64,000 bases of DNA. It comes from Argopecten irradians (lineage: Eukaryota; Mollusca; Bivalvia; Pectinida; Pectinidae). The notes beneath the pieces were generated by a model. That model did not search any database, had not been told where the DNA came from, and worked only from the letters and a program-made list of their open reading frames with translations. The position numbers were made by a program, and so were the translations under genes. The stretch is from NCBI RefSeq assembly GCF_041381155.1, contig NC_091143.1:36508679-36572678 (forward strand), written 5' to 3'. Shown here one piece after another: positions 15,001-23,397 of this stretch (position 1 is its first letter; every line of letters begins with the position of its first letter).

Positions 15001-18000
15001 AAATTCTGTTTTGCTTCCTGTTTTAACAGACTGCAACAACAACACAACACATTTAGCGGGGCTGTACGCCTGGCCAAACGCTGGGTGTCATCACAACTTC
15101 TGTGTGACCACATACGGGACGAGGCGATTGAGCTGATGGTGGCCCAAATCTACATCTCTCCTAATCCTTTCAGTGTACCAAAGTAAGTGAAGAAGTTTTA
15201 GATAAGGCTTGTAATCCATTCAGGATTTTAATTAGGCTTAAAGTCCGATCACTTACCAACGTAAGTAAGGAAGTTTTAGATAAGGCTTGTAATCCATTCA
15301 GGATTTTAATTAGGCTTTAAGTCTGATCACTTACCAACGTAAGTAAGGAAGTTTTAGATAAGGCTTGTAATACATTCAGGATTTTAATTAGGCTTTAAGT
15401 CCTATCACTTACCAACGTAAGTAAGGAAGTTTTATATAAGGCTTGTAATACATTCAGGATTTTAATTAGGCTTCAAGTCCAATCACTTACCAAAGTAAGT
15501 GAAGAAAATTATTCTAAATGAGGCTTGTAATCCATTTGAGGCTCTGAGTTAGGCATCTAGTTCACTCTGTATACAAAAGTAATTACATATAGACTCTTGA
15601 GGTCAATGTAATTCAAATGTAAATCTATTAGGAGAAAACTGAATGTTTTTAGGTCTTAATTTATTTAAAGTAATGGAATAACTTGCAAAATAAGTGTAAC
15701 CCTTGTCAGTATACCTCTCAAATAGTGTTAATTTCTCTTTAGCTCGATTGGTTGACTGAGTGTTGATCACTGGCAGAGGCAGTGATTAAATTTGTATAAA
15801 ATACTCTGTAACATAAGTTTTGTCAAATAATGGAAGTTGAATGGAGAAATCAAAGAACTTGTAGAAAAGTCATACGTTGACCTCATAGGTTTTCATCTTC
15901 AATCACAGATATATATTACACAAGTTTTGATAACTTCAACTGGTCTGCATGGTATTACGTCTTTTCTTTTCTAGCTCACCACATGTTATTGTTGAGACCC
16001 ACACTGTTATCTTGTTAACACTTTAATATTAATCTTGTCTTCTGTCTTTTCCAGCTCACCCCTTGTCGGATTTTTGAGGTTCCTCCATCTTTTGTCACAT
16101 CATGACTGGAGTAGAACACCTCTACTGGTGAACCTCAACCAAGAGTTTACAGGTATTTGTAATTCTGGTCTTTCTCTGATTTGTAAATGAAAATGATTAC
16201 TCAGAAATGAATAATAATACATAGGCGCCTCACAGTGAGGAAGGGTGTGAGGGTGTGTGTATGCATATGTGTCCCATGAAAATCACTTAACAGAAGTGCA
16301 ATCATTAAAGCAGTATCAAGAACATTTCATATATTAATATCAAACTAATTCTTGATCAGATGGCACAATTGTAAGAGCCAAACTTGCACAAGACTTTGTG
16401 TTCATAATGGTGTTGATTTTTTGTGACAATACATTCTTAAGTTTGGTGACATTACATTATTTTCAATATCATGTGGTGAAGGTTTGCTTAATTATTAAAA
16501 TTACTTGTAATGAAATATGTTCTCTAATTATATTTTGTTTAATAATGAAGTTATATTTGACTTCAGTATCCTGTTTTAGAATTTACACCTCACTGTCTCA
16601 GACTTATAAAATGTGGCACCTGTTTTATGCACAAAACTTTTATATGTTTAATTCCTATAGCTGGTGACTATGCGGAGATTTCATCAAAGTTTTCCAAAGA
16701 CAGGAAAACCCTGCCTCTGATGTTTATTGCCACTCCTGGAGACAAGCTGAGTTCTCATTGGACGACGGGGTTGCCAACGGCGCCAATACTCCAGCGTCTC
16801 CTCCTATTGGCCAAGGAATCTCTGAATGTTCTGGAAAGTCAACTTCACTCCAGTCAGCTGGTAGATACAACAGACTTTAAAGTAAGTATTTACAACCTAA
16901 CTGTTATGTTAAATGTATGTCAAAATCAGAATTCAAGTGTATATATCAATATCAGTTTAGAAAATCATTTATATATATAAACTGTTACAAACCACTGTTG
17001 ATTAGCAGCTATAGACATTTAAGAACAACTTTAAGACAAAGCGTGCAACTGTAGACTGACTCGAAAATATCTTAGATAATAAATATTGAGCCTGATGCAT
17101 ACTAGGATGAAAGGTTACAATGAATGAGATTGGGTGCGCTGTTTATATACATTGCTGAAAGACATGGTGTTAAATATCATAAAATATCAAGATAAATTTA
17201 TGACAAAATATATACATTGCTGAAAGACATGGTGTTAAAATATCAAGATAAATTTAGGACAAAATATATACATTTCTGAAATACATGGTGTTAAGATATC
17301 AAGATATATTTAGGACAAAATATACTAGAAAATGAATATTTAACTGAACACCCATCAAATTCAATACAGCTGTCGCTTTCTGCTTTGACAGACATGATTC
17401 TAGAGCAACATAGGATGTAAACTGTGATCTCACATTACACGTAGTTCTGCTATCTTAGCTACTACCTTTCAAAAGTACCACCCTGATGTTTGATTCATTT
17501 TTCACCTTGGTACTATGATCTTTAATACATGTAGTAACATTCTATTACGTTATTACCAGCAAATCTTTCGGCCTCCAATGGAAATCTACGATGTTGTTGT
17601 ACACCTGAGGCAGAAAATGTTGCCACGTCAGAACCAGGCGGTGGACATCACAGACGAGACGAACATCCCACTACATGTCTATAACATGTCATGTGAGGCA
17701 ATGCCAGTCTACGAGTTTGACCCGGTACAGATGTATCTGTCTGAATTAAGAGTAGGTATCACAAACATTTACTGTTAAATGTTCTATGGAACAATAACCC
17801 ATGGAATAGTTATTTAAAGGATCAGGCCCCGAAAAAAACCATTAAGTCAACCTTGTTTCCAAAAATTGCAGCCGTCTTCATGTGAATTAAATCCATCAGT
17901 TATCTTCAGCTCACCTGTCTTTCATCTGTCTGTCTGTCTGACTGTCATCTATCAACATTGCCTTTAAATCACTTCTAATCATGTACAACTGAGCTACTGA

Positions 18001-19113
18001 TACGTTAACAATACAGTAAAACCTGCTATAGCAGCCACCCTGTATAAAGACCACTTGTGTAATAAAACCTGCTATAGCAGCCACCCTGTATAAAGACCAC
18101 TTGTGTAACACTTTTGACACTTCTTATATAACTCTCTTTAATTTTGGTTTTCAGGCAGCTTATGGTGAATATGCCCTGTTCTTCCACGATCGATATGGAG
18201 GAAACCTGATTGGCGTTATATGGAAACCTCAGGCATTCAACAAGACTGCATTTTCGGTATGTTGAATCTATGACAGTTCAGATGTACATTTAAATTCAAA
18301 GTGTCACAAGTCCTCCCTGTCAGAGTCATGATTGAGGGGCCAACAATTGACTATAGGTATTATGCTTTGTATATGGCAGGACCACAGTTGGCAAGTAATT
18401 TTAAAAGATGTCTCGATATATTACCACAAGCCCTCCACCTCTGGGCCGCTAGTTCGAATCCCATATGGGGCAGTTGCAAGATACTGACTGCTGGCCGGTG
18501 GTTTTTATCCAGGTACTCTGGCTTTCCTCCGCCAACAAACCTGGCATGTGCTTACATGACCCTGGCTGTCAATAGGACGTTTAACTAATAAAATCCAAAC
18601 CCTTTGTTTGGAGTTCATATATGTGAGGGGAATAAGTTATGGCATGTATAGTGGGGGACTTAAAGTCATCAAATTAGCTTGTTCTGTGTGTTTTAGGAAA
18701 ATGTAGTTATTGTGTTGTGTCTCCTTGTAAAAGTGAAACTCTTGTCCTGTTTATAGTCCTATCCGACTGAAGCATGCAGCAGAAGACAAAAAAAAGCACA
18801 CCCCACCCGATCATATTATATATATAAATGCTGACAATGGGCAATTGCTTACCGTAACTTAAGGAGGAGCAGGAACTGCAGGTGTTAACTAGCATTTCGT
18901 GATTAAGATAAAACATCGATAATTTTGTACTTATATTTGTTTTAGGTGAACCGCATAGCAGGAAAGATGCCAACATCACAGAACACAGACAAACACACAG
19001 AAGTTCAAATCGTCGGAAATGTTGAGGCCATTTTGGAAGATTTTCAAGTCCTTGGTGGAGGTCTTGTATCCAGAGTAGAGATAAAGAAATGGAACTTTGA
19101 GTCAGACCAATGA
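1..19113 (+). CDS. NOL6: Nucleolar protein 6 (NOL6/Nrap, Utp22 homologue), 5'-partial, 22 exons
   Basis: NOL6 works in the nucleolus in the small-subunit (U3) processome, where its yeast homologue Utp22 partners Rrp7 and casein kinase 2 for 18S rRNA maturation. Exons read directly: 1-75, 2102-2218, 2681-2863, 3395-3563, 4527-4664, 4800-4960, 5932-6052, 6539-6702, 7266-7381, 7808-7985, 8413-8535, 9750-9904, 10666-10900, 12642-12753, 13191-13345, 13875-14038, 15030-15182, 16055-16152, 16661-16881, 17560-17751, 18155-18256, 18946-19113. All have GT-AG borders and matching phases; total 3300 nt, 1099 residues plus TGA. Family-typical stretches include LNQRYLRKRALYLA (exon 4), LLKVWLHQRELN (exon 6), EGSGKWP (exon 15), VGFLRFLHLLS (exon 18), FRPPMEIYDVVV (exon 20) and NVEAILEDFQVLGGGLV (exon 22). 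Human NOL6 is about 1146 aa, so roughly the first 50-100 residues are off the left edge. Four splice sites sit in or beside tandem duplications (see findings). Identity is recalled from the family, not searched. Confidence 0.95.
105..1595. mobile_element. hAT-like non-autonomous element with CACTAGCCC subterminal repeats
   Basis: This lies in NOL6 intron 1. The right end reads inward as CAGGGGTGTACAATTC, a hAT-like terminus; the left end keeps only TGTACAATTC. Behind each end are several copies of CACTAGCCC/GGGCTAGTG in both orientations (about 123-200 and 1500-1563). The interior (200-1490) is AT-rich with no coding potential that I can see. A nearly identical 26-bp stretch containing GGAATATTCTTCTTTGCAT lies just outside each end (about 86-113 and 1590-1614), longer than the usual 8-bp hAT duplication. 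Confidence 0.6.
1613..1785. mobile_element. MITE with ~45-bp inverted repeats (CAAGGGCAGATAAC type)
   Basis: The arms start CATATTACAGAGTAACTTCC and end with its reverse complement, and the inverted match (with mismatches) continues through GCAGGTAGGTATC-GATTG. It sits in NOL6 intron 1 directly beside the hAT-like element. A diverged relative is at 54375-54545, and a further decayed trace is near 8300-8370. Confidence 0.7.
3775..3985. repeat. Decayed inverted-repeat element in NOL6 intron 4
   Basis: The left arm (GACAGGGTGATTCATAGGAG, then TTTTTTGAGATCC) pairs imperfectly with the right arm ending GGTAGATCATCAATCTGTC. A related stretch lies at about 13490-13650 in intron 15, sharing the GATTTA...GATTA...GCCCACCTT core. 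Confidence 0.4.
4253..4426. mobile_element. 174-bp MITE with ~60-bp inverted repeats and TA target site
   Basis: The left arm CCATGTGATACCCAATAAAG pairs with a right arm ending CGGGTATCATGTGG. Pairing continues through GCGGGACT and the CAATGGTGATGAA segment, with mismatches. TA lies directly outside both ends, as for Tc1/mariner-type insertions. It is in NOL6 intron 4, about 100 bp before exon 5. Confidence 0.7.
5037..5217. mobile_element. Tigger/pogo-like MITE, copy 1 (CAGTAAAACATG ends)
   Basis: The ends are CAGTAAAACATGTTTACAA and ATGCATGTTTTACTA, flanked by TA on both sides. The interior shares AAATTCATGGTTATGA and TGGTTCCTATAAGATGT with the element at 36939-37125, and a third relative is at about 51229-51402. 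CAGTRAAAC termini and TA target sites fit the Tigger/pogo group. Confidence 0.65.
5276..5466. mobile_element. 191-bp MITE with CCGTATTCGACCC ends, copy 1
   Basis: The left arm CCGTATTCGACCCAATAAGC pairs with a right arm that is its near-perfect reverse complement, and TA lies outside both ends. A second copy in the opposite orientation is at 20612-20810, and a ~45-bp remnant of the two ends is near 43965-44009. It lies in NOL6 intron 6. Confidence 0.8.
5575..5910. repeat. Dispersed repeat shared with 60385-60650
   Basis: Both loci carry, in the same order, a GTCCGT/GTCCTT-rich start, TTTCTCAGA, GGATCTTTCT, AATTTCATAT, CTAGTTGT, CATATTGC and TTTTGGG. It has no coding potential. The pattern resembles core units of bivalve Helentron-derived repeats, which is recalled rather than tested. 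Confidence 0.5.
6172..6247 (-). repeat. tRNA-like SINE head or tRNA pseudogene
   Basis: On the minus strand the segment has an A-box-like TAGCTCAATTGATCGGTAGA and a degraded B box (GGTCCTAGATTCAAA), spaced as in a tRNA. The D and T arms are imperfect and the B box lacks TTCGA, so this is not a working tRNA gene. It lies in NOL6 intron 7 and fits the tRNA-derived head of a SINE. Confidence 0.55.
8716..9618. mobile_element. 903-bp non-autonomous element with TTAA target sites, AGGTAGG ends
   Basis: The ends AGGTAGGTTTCGCCCAA and TTGGGCGAAACCTACCT are perfect inverses, and TTAA lies directly outside each. This fits the piggyBac or Kolobok superfamilies. I see no transposase reading frame. It fills most of NOL6 intron 11. 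Three other TTAA-flanked elements with AGG ends lie at 49118-49515, 52982-53560 and 55589-55987. Confidence 0.75.
10006..10062 (-). repeat. V-SINE 3'-part fragment, reverse orientation
   Basis: Reverse complement shows GACCCTGGCTGTTTATAGGA, matching the 3' part of the SINE copy at 18400-18605. It is a short decayed fragment in NOL6 intron 12. Confidence 0.5.
11079..12272. mobile_element. 1194-bp Tigger/pogo-like element, non-autonomous
   Basis: The ends CAGTGGACCCGCGATAATCC and GGATTATCGAGGGTCCACTG are near-perfect inverses, and TA lies directly outside both. Subterminal AGTCCGGAAAACTC repeats occur near each end (about 11109 and 12201). The CAGTGRACCC...GATAATCCGGAC terminus and TA target are typical of the Tigger/pogo group. 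Two overlapping ~110-135-codon open frames at the left end run through the terminal repeats and show no transposase motif I recognise. It lies in NOL6 intron 13. Confidence 0.75.
12521..12660 (+). repeat. 54-bp tandem repeat carrying the NOL6 exon-14 splice acceptor
   Basis: TTTGTATTTAAAGGTGTTTC occurs at 12521, 12575 and 12629, each 54 bp apart. The third copy holds the acceptor used for exon 14 at 12642. The two upstream copies keep the same AAAG/GTGTTT junction, and 54 is a multiple of three, so each would add 18 codons in frame without a stop. Confidence 0.9.
14018..14237 (+). repeat. 44-bp minisatellite, five copies, carrying the NOL6 exon-16 donor
   Basis: ACTTACCAGTACATTACATG starts at 14018, 14062, 14106, 14150 and 14194. 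Copy 1 is the end of exon 16 plus its donor GTAAGTG (14039). Copies 2-4 keep GGGTAAGTG; the fifth has GGGCAAGTG. Use of any later donor would read into TAA immediately after the normal exon end. Confidence 0.92.
14363..14583. repeat. Inverted-repeat element with perfect 22-bp arms
   Basis: TATGTCATAGCAAAACTGAA plus GG at 14363-14384 is exactly inverted at 14562-14583, and weaker pairing extends to CCTTAGA/TCAAGG outside. It looks like a MITE in NOL6 intron 16. I found no clear target duplication. Confidence 0.6.
14686..14764 (+). repeat. 39-bp tandem duplication
   Basis: Two adjacent identical copies of a unit containing TTGGAACTTGCGTGATAATT, starting at 14688 and 14727. Identity is complete, so the duplication is recent. 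Confidence 0.85.
15181..15510 (+). repeat. 78-bp tandem repeat carrying the NOL6 exon-17 donor
   Basis: GTAAGT occurs at 15183 (the real donor), 15261, 15339, 15417 and 15495, exactly 78 bp apart, each after CTTACCAA(C/A) or its exon equivalent. The unit contains TTTTAGATAAGGCTTGTAAT. Reading past the first donor meets TAA at 15184-15186 in frame. Confidence 0.9.
17147..17325 (+). repeat. ~58-bp tandem repeat, about three copies, NOL6 intron 19
   Basis: ATACATTGCTGAAAGACATG is followed by GTGTTAAATATC and recurs at about 17150, 17212 and (diverged) 17268. Each unit ends with GGACAAAATATA or similar. Non-coding. Confidence 0.75.
18015..18110 (+). repeat. 46-bp tandem duplication
   Basis: TAAAACCTGCTATAGCAGCC with CACCCTGTATAAAGACC is repeated exactly once in tandem in NOL6 intron 20, ending about 45 bp before exon 21. 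Confidence 0.85.
18395..18605 (+). mobile_element. V-SINE-like (RUDI-like) SINE, copy A
   Basis: It has a B box GTTCGAATCCC at 18452-18462, then a central region with GGTGGTTTTTATCCAGGTAC and CCTCCGCCAACAAACCTGGC, and a tail with GACCCTGGCTGTCAATAGGA ending in an A-rich stretch. This arrangement fits the molluscan V-SINE family described as RUDI. It is in NOL6 intron 21. Other pieces lie at 19400-19590, 19800-19940 and 10006-10062. Confidence 0.7.
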
Positions 19114-19266
19114 ACTATGTCTGTAGGGACAGACTGAACAGTCAGACATATCTTCTCTGTCATGAAATGTTTCTTTTGATACGGGAATATCAGACATGAC
19201 CTATGATGTCTTTCTTAATTGGTCAAAAGACCACATAACAGAAACTGTGTATAAGATTTTGAGATA

Positions 19267-19272
19267 AATAAA
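19267..19272 (+). terminator. Probable NOL6 polyadenylation signal
   Basis: A canonical AATAAA lies about 155 bp after the NOL6 stop codon. It is the first such hexamer downstream and is followed by a T/G-containing stretch. This implies a short 3' UTR. Confidence 0.6.
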
Positions 19273-19399
19273 AAATGTACTCTAATTTGGAGTCCTTTAT
19301 TTATTCTGTTCATTTTCCTAATTTCATTGGCAATCACATTTGAAGACAATTTCATATTCAGTAAGTCTTTTACACTGGCAACAGTTTTCACTATCTTCC

Positions 19400-19590
19400 A
19401 CAGTGGTCAAGTGTTTAAGGTATCCCGACATATCACCACAAGCCCTCCACCTCTGAAAATCCCATGTGGGACAGTTGCCAGTTACTAACCACTGGTCGGT
19501 GGTTTTTGTCCAGATACTATGGTTTTTTGCTCTACCAACAAACCTGGCATGTCCCTAAATAACTCTGGCTGTACGTACAGGACGGTAACA
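19400..19590 (+). mobile_element. V-SINE-like copy B, B box deleted
   Basis: Shares CACAAGCCCTCCACCTCTG, GTCGGTGGTTTTTGTCCAGA and CCAACAAACCTGGCATG with copy A. About 15 bases covering the tRNA B box are missing, so it could not be transcribed from an internal promoter. Confidence 0.65.
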
Positions 19591-19624
19591 GTCTGCAAAA
19601 CTTTCTGTATATGTAAGGCCAGTC

Positions 19625-19700
19625 ATTGCTGGAAACCTACGGGTCACTGCTCTACTTTTAGAGCGGCGACTCGTGGGTTTCCAACAATGAAGGCCAGTGT
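19625..19700. repeat. Inverted repeat / long hairpin
   Basis: GGCCAGTCATTG-CTGGAAACCTACGGGTC pairs with GACTCGTGGGTTTCC-AACAATGAAGGCC across a short loop with CTCTACTTTTAGAG. It sits between two SINE copies in the spacer after NOL6. Confidence 0.6.
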
Positions 19701-19799
19701 GCTAGTTCTGTATTTTCCTATTTTTGATTTTTTCCTGTTACCATGGGAAACCTAGTTAAAATCTCCTTAAAACATGCAATGGGGATATAGCCACATTTT

Positions 19800-19940
19800 G
19801 CTGGTCCTTATTTGTCCTATTAACAGCCAGGGTCACTCAGCGACTTGCCAGGTTTAGGTGTGCCGGAGAAATATGCTAACCTACGGACGTCCCATGTAGG
19901 TTTTGATCACACAGCCCAGAGGTAGAGGGCTGTTACATGT
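19800..19940 (-). mobile_element. V-SINE-like copy C, reverse and scrambled
   Basis: On the minus strand the segment starts CAGCCCTCTACCTCTGGGCTG and ends GACCCTGGCTGTTAATAGGA, matching both ends of copy A. The middle is shortened and altered. Confidence 0.55.
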
Positions 19941-20611
19941 AATAATGAATATGTGTGGACACCTTAATCAATCGGACACTGAGGCTCATCGTTGTGAGGT
20001 GATTTGATGAGACAAGTAAGACCCTCAATGGAGTTATGACAACCACTCAATTACAGATATAATTTGCTTACTGAAGCGTTGTAAAAAACAAATTAACACA
20101 ATATTTCCACAAATTCAAGATTTATTGTTCAACAACTGGTTTTTATATCAACAAAATGTCCTCAAAATAAGAAAACTGATAGTACAAAAGATTTCCATCA
20201 TATAACAATATTACATTGTGATTTAACAAATTACCAATCACACTTAACCAAGCAAGTACATGTATTCTCACGTCCATTCAACACTCATACCTAGGTAAGA
20301 TGAAACATGTGCAAGAATGATCATATGATACAATGTTCACGTTCTCTATACAGAGGGTGATCAATGAAAGGTAGTTTGCTCATTCACCCCTGAAATTCCA
20401 TAATGGACTGGTCAAGTCTTTGATATAGAAGAGTCTAAATGTGTCTTCAAGGGGTATGTGAATGAATTAAAATATAATAATATCGCTTTATGTTTAGCTG
20501 TCACATAAATATTTAGTTTTTCACAGCAGAAACGGCTCAAGATGTAGAAACAGTCAAAAGTTACACACAATAAATTTGTATACTAATTGGAGAAGTTACA
20601 TCAAATACATA
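19941..20611. other. Intergenic, nothing recognised
   Basis: AT-rich sequence between the SINE cluster and the MITE at 20612. I see no gene. A long 3' UTR of the minus-strand CREB3-like gene could reach here, but nothing proves it. Confidence 0.4.
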
Positions 20612-20810
20612 CCGTATTCGACCAAATAAGCGCCCAGGGTGCTTAAAAAAATGATAAAAATGAAAAGGTGCTAATAAGTCAAAATTATTGCAAATTTATA
20701 CCGTTTTATGTAGTTTTGGTCCTTATTTATGCCTGGGCAATTGAAATTGAGGCCTCAAAAAGGGGGAGGGGCACTTATAGGGACATGGGCGCTTATTGGG
20801 TCGAATACCG
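20612..20810. mobile_element. 199-bp MITE with CCGTATTCGACC ends, copy 2 (opposite orientation)
   Basis: This is the reverse-oriented relative of 5276-5466. It has the same AAGCGCCC end motif, the shared core CAAAATTATTGCAAATTTAT, and TA outside both ends. Confidence 0.8.
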
Positions 20811-23397
20811 TACTACATTGTACCAGAATGGTAACAAGTAGCTTTGTATCATTGTCGAGTAGTAAGCTTAGTCATTAGAAATGTTCAAGAAAATGTTTCT
20901 CTAGTAATACTTGTTAATGATTATATCATTGCGAAAACTAAAACAAGGATTCCTAATGCACAGGCGTTTGTAACAATGAACTAAGGATAATACATGTGCA
21001 GGTTAAAAATTTGCTACCAAACCCTGTGTCCTAGCTTCAGGATAATGAAAGAATCTGAGACTGATGTCTTAACTTAGCCAATCAAAAATGGTGTAACGCT
21101 GCAAGACGTCATTTGTGATTGGTTAAGTCAAAACCTAAGATTGTTTTGGTCTCAAGATTATTTCAGGATTTCAGAGCTTGATCACAAGTCTAGTTTGTCA
21201 GATTACAAATTTTTTACTGTAGAATTTATGTGTCATAATTATTCTTTAAATGAAAACATTTAGTTATTCTACATCTCTCATAGCCATTCCAGGGAAAAAA
21301 AGATTTGTTATACAAATTTTGTTCCACCTGAATATTTTCTTTTTGGTACCAGGGAATTTACATATTTAAATGTCACAATACAAAACATAAGTAACTCAAT
21401 ACAATGCATGCAATAAAATTATTACCAAAGGATCACAGGGATATGGCTTGAATTTCCAACCAACAGTTTTTCTATTCATGTTTTATCAATAGCATCTCAT
21501 GATACAAATAGACCATTGGTTGTAAATTCCCTGTGCTAATGATTAAATTTAGAGTTATCTGCCCAGTGTACTGACAACAATACACAATGATGCAGAAAAC
21601 ATTTACAAAAATTGTGCAAATAAAAAAAATAATAATAAATTCACAAAATAAATGTACACCACACATTAATCCATTATCAAAATAAATGTACACCACACAT
21701 TAATCCATAATCAAAATGAATGTAAAATACAGGACAGTCAAATTCATGATCATGTGGATCAGAGCAAAATAAGTTATCAGTATTATTTCATTGTACTTTA
21801 CACAACAGCAGGATAAAGGCTTACAAAATAGAAACCACCAAGATAGAGACTGATAAACTGTTAAACAAAATACCAAAGCTGCTATTGTGTATGGCAAGTC
21901 TTAATAAATTTATAATGTGAATCAATAAGAGACATTTCTCCAAAGGTATCAATACATTTTGTAAGAGCAAAACATAACTCCCAAAATTAAATTCAAATTA
22001 GGTGCGAGTAATCCTGCCCAATGAACGTGTATTCCTAAATATGAGTTAGGCAGCTGTATTTGTTGTGATAGTAATAGATTTCGTGCGATAACCAATACTG
22101 TAATATGTATATACCCAGCAAACCTGTCTTAGCTGCATAATCATAACTAGTTCTGCCCATTTACATACACTTCAAAACTAATGTACCACATACAAAATAT
22201 ACAATACCAAAGAGCAAATATACAGGTACACTAATTACAAACTTGTTAATGCTTCACCAACAATAGGACATTTTGTTATTCCGATTACATTTGCACAAGC
22301 AATTATGTGAAGTATTCATGGCACTTTATTGGGTAAATTAACTGTAGAGTAAATTTAAGCATTTTTGATGTAAGAAATTGTTGCAATTTGTACAGTTAAA
22401 TCTTGGTAACTCAGGTCGACGGAAATGTGATTACACTTCAAGTTGTCCGAATATTTATACCTAATCTTATATAATATTCATGTAGTGAAAATGATCGTAT
22501 AATATTCATGTAGTGACATTATAGTCTGGACCAAAATATATCTCCAGTAATTCTAATTAAACAGGTTTGAGTTAACGAGGTTCCATACTCTTAAAGACAT
22601 ATTAAGACACTTTCCCTGATTAAAACAATAATTGAGGCAATTTAAATACACCAGCTCTCTCGTTGGTACAACATTTAATACATCCACACAGAGACATGTC
22701 ATTGATATAAATAGGATTTCCTTTGGCTATATATCGTAGCACTATCTGCATACAGTAACTGATTTCTGGTACCAATTTTCACAAAGTGGTGCTGGCACGT
22801 GTAAAACAGATGGTCAGACGAATGTTTAAAACAGAAGGTAAAGGACATGTACGAGACGATGGGATAGGTAAATGTATATATAGCAAACATTTCCTTTTTT
22901 TTCCTTTTTTGTATTTTCATTTAAACTTCACGAAGTTTCCCCATATTCAAATTCTTTATTTTTGTAATTATATTTAATGAATCTTCTTTTGTGTACCAGC
23001 ACAAAAAAGGAGATATTTTAATTTTTAATGAAAGAATTTTCAACAAAAAAATCCTTTTATCTTAAAGCTACGAACTATTGAGTGCCATCAAGCTATTTCT
23101 ATACAGTTTCATTCAATTACTTGCTTTATCTTCTCAGTACATCACTATCAGTCAGATCAAGCTTTCACCACTGGGAAAAGATTCCTCCATTTTCCTGCTA
23201 TAATTACAAATCTAGAGAGAAATCCTTTTGTAGCAATTTTTAATCAAATGAAGAAAAAATGAAAAAATGAGAATAAGTTAATCTGTGTTTCACACATACC
23301 ACTTCTTTTCACAGTAATAAATCAACATGTATCTTCACACAACACAAGTCTATCATACATAATCACACAGGGTTTACTTTCATAACAATCTAAAATC
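20811..23397. other. Probable 3' UTR / spacer of the CREB3-like gene
   Basis: AT-rich and without a recognisable gene on either strand. It contains a 35-bp tandem duplication (AAATAAATGTACACCACACA at about 21643 and 21682) and a small duplication of TATAATATTCATGTAGTGA near 22470-22515. TTTATT (AATAAA on the minus strand) occurs near 22953, about 440 bp after the minus-strand stop at 23398, and is a candidate poly(A) signal. Confidence 0.4.

Noticed and set aside
15960-15985. Extra CTTTTCTTTTCTAG/CTCACC acceptor before NOL6 exon 18
   Set aside because: Resembles the true acceptor at 16055 but the following sequence does not continue the exon; likely chance similarity in a pyrimidine tract.
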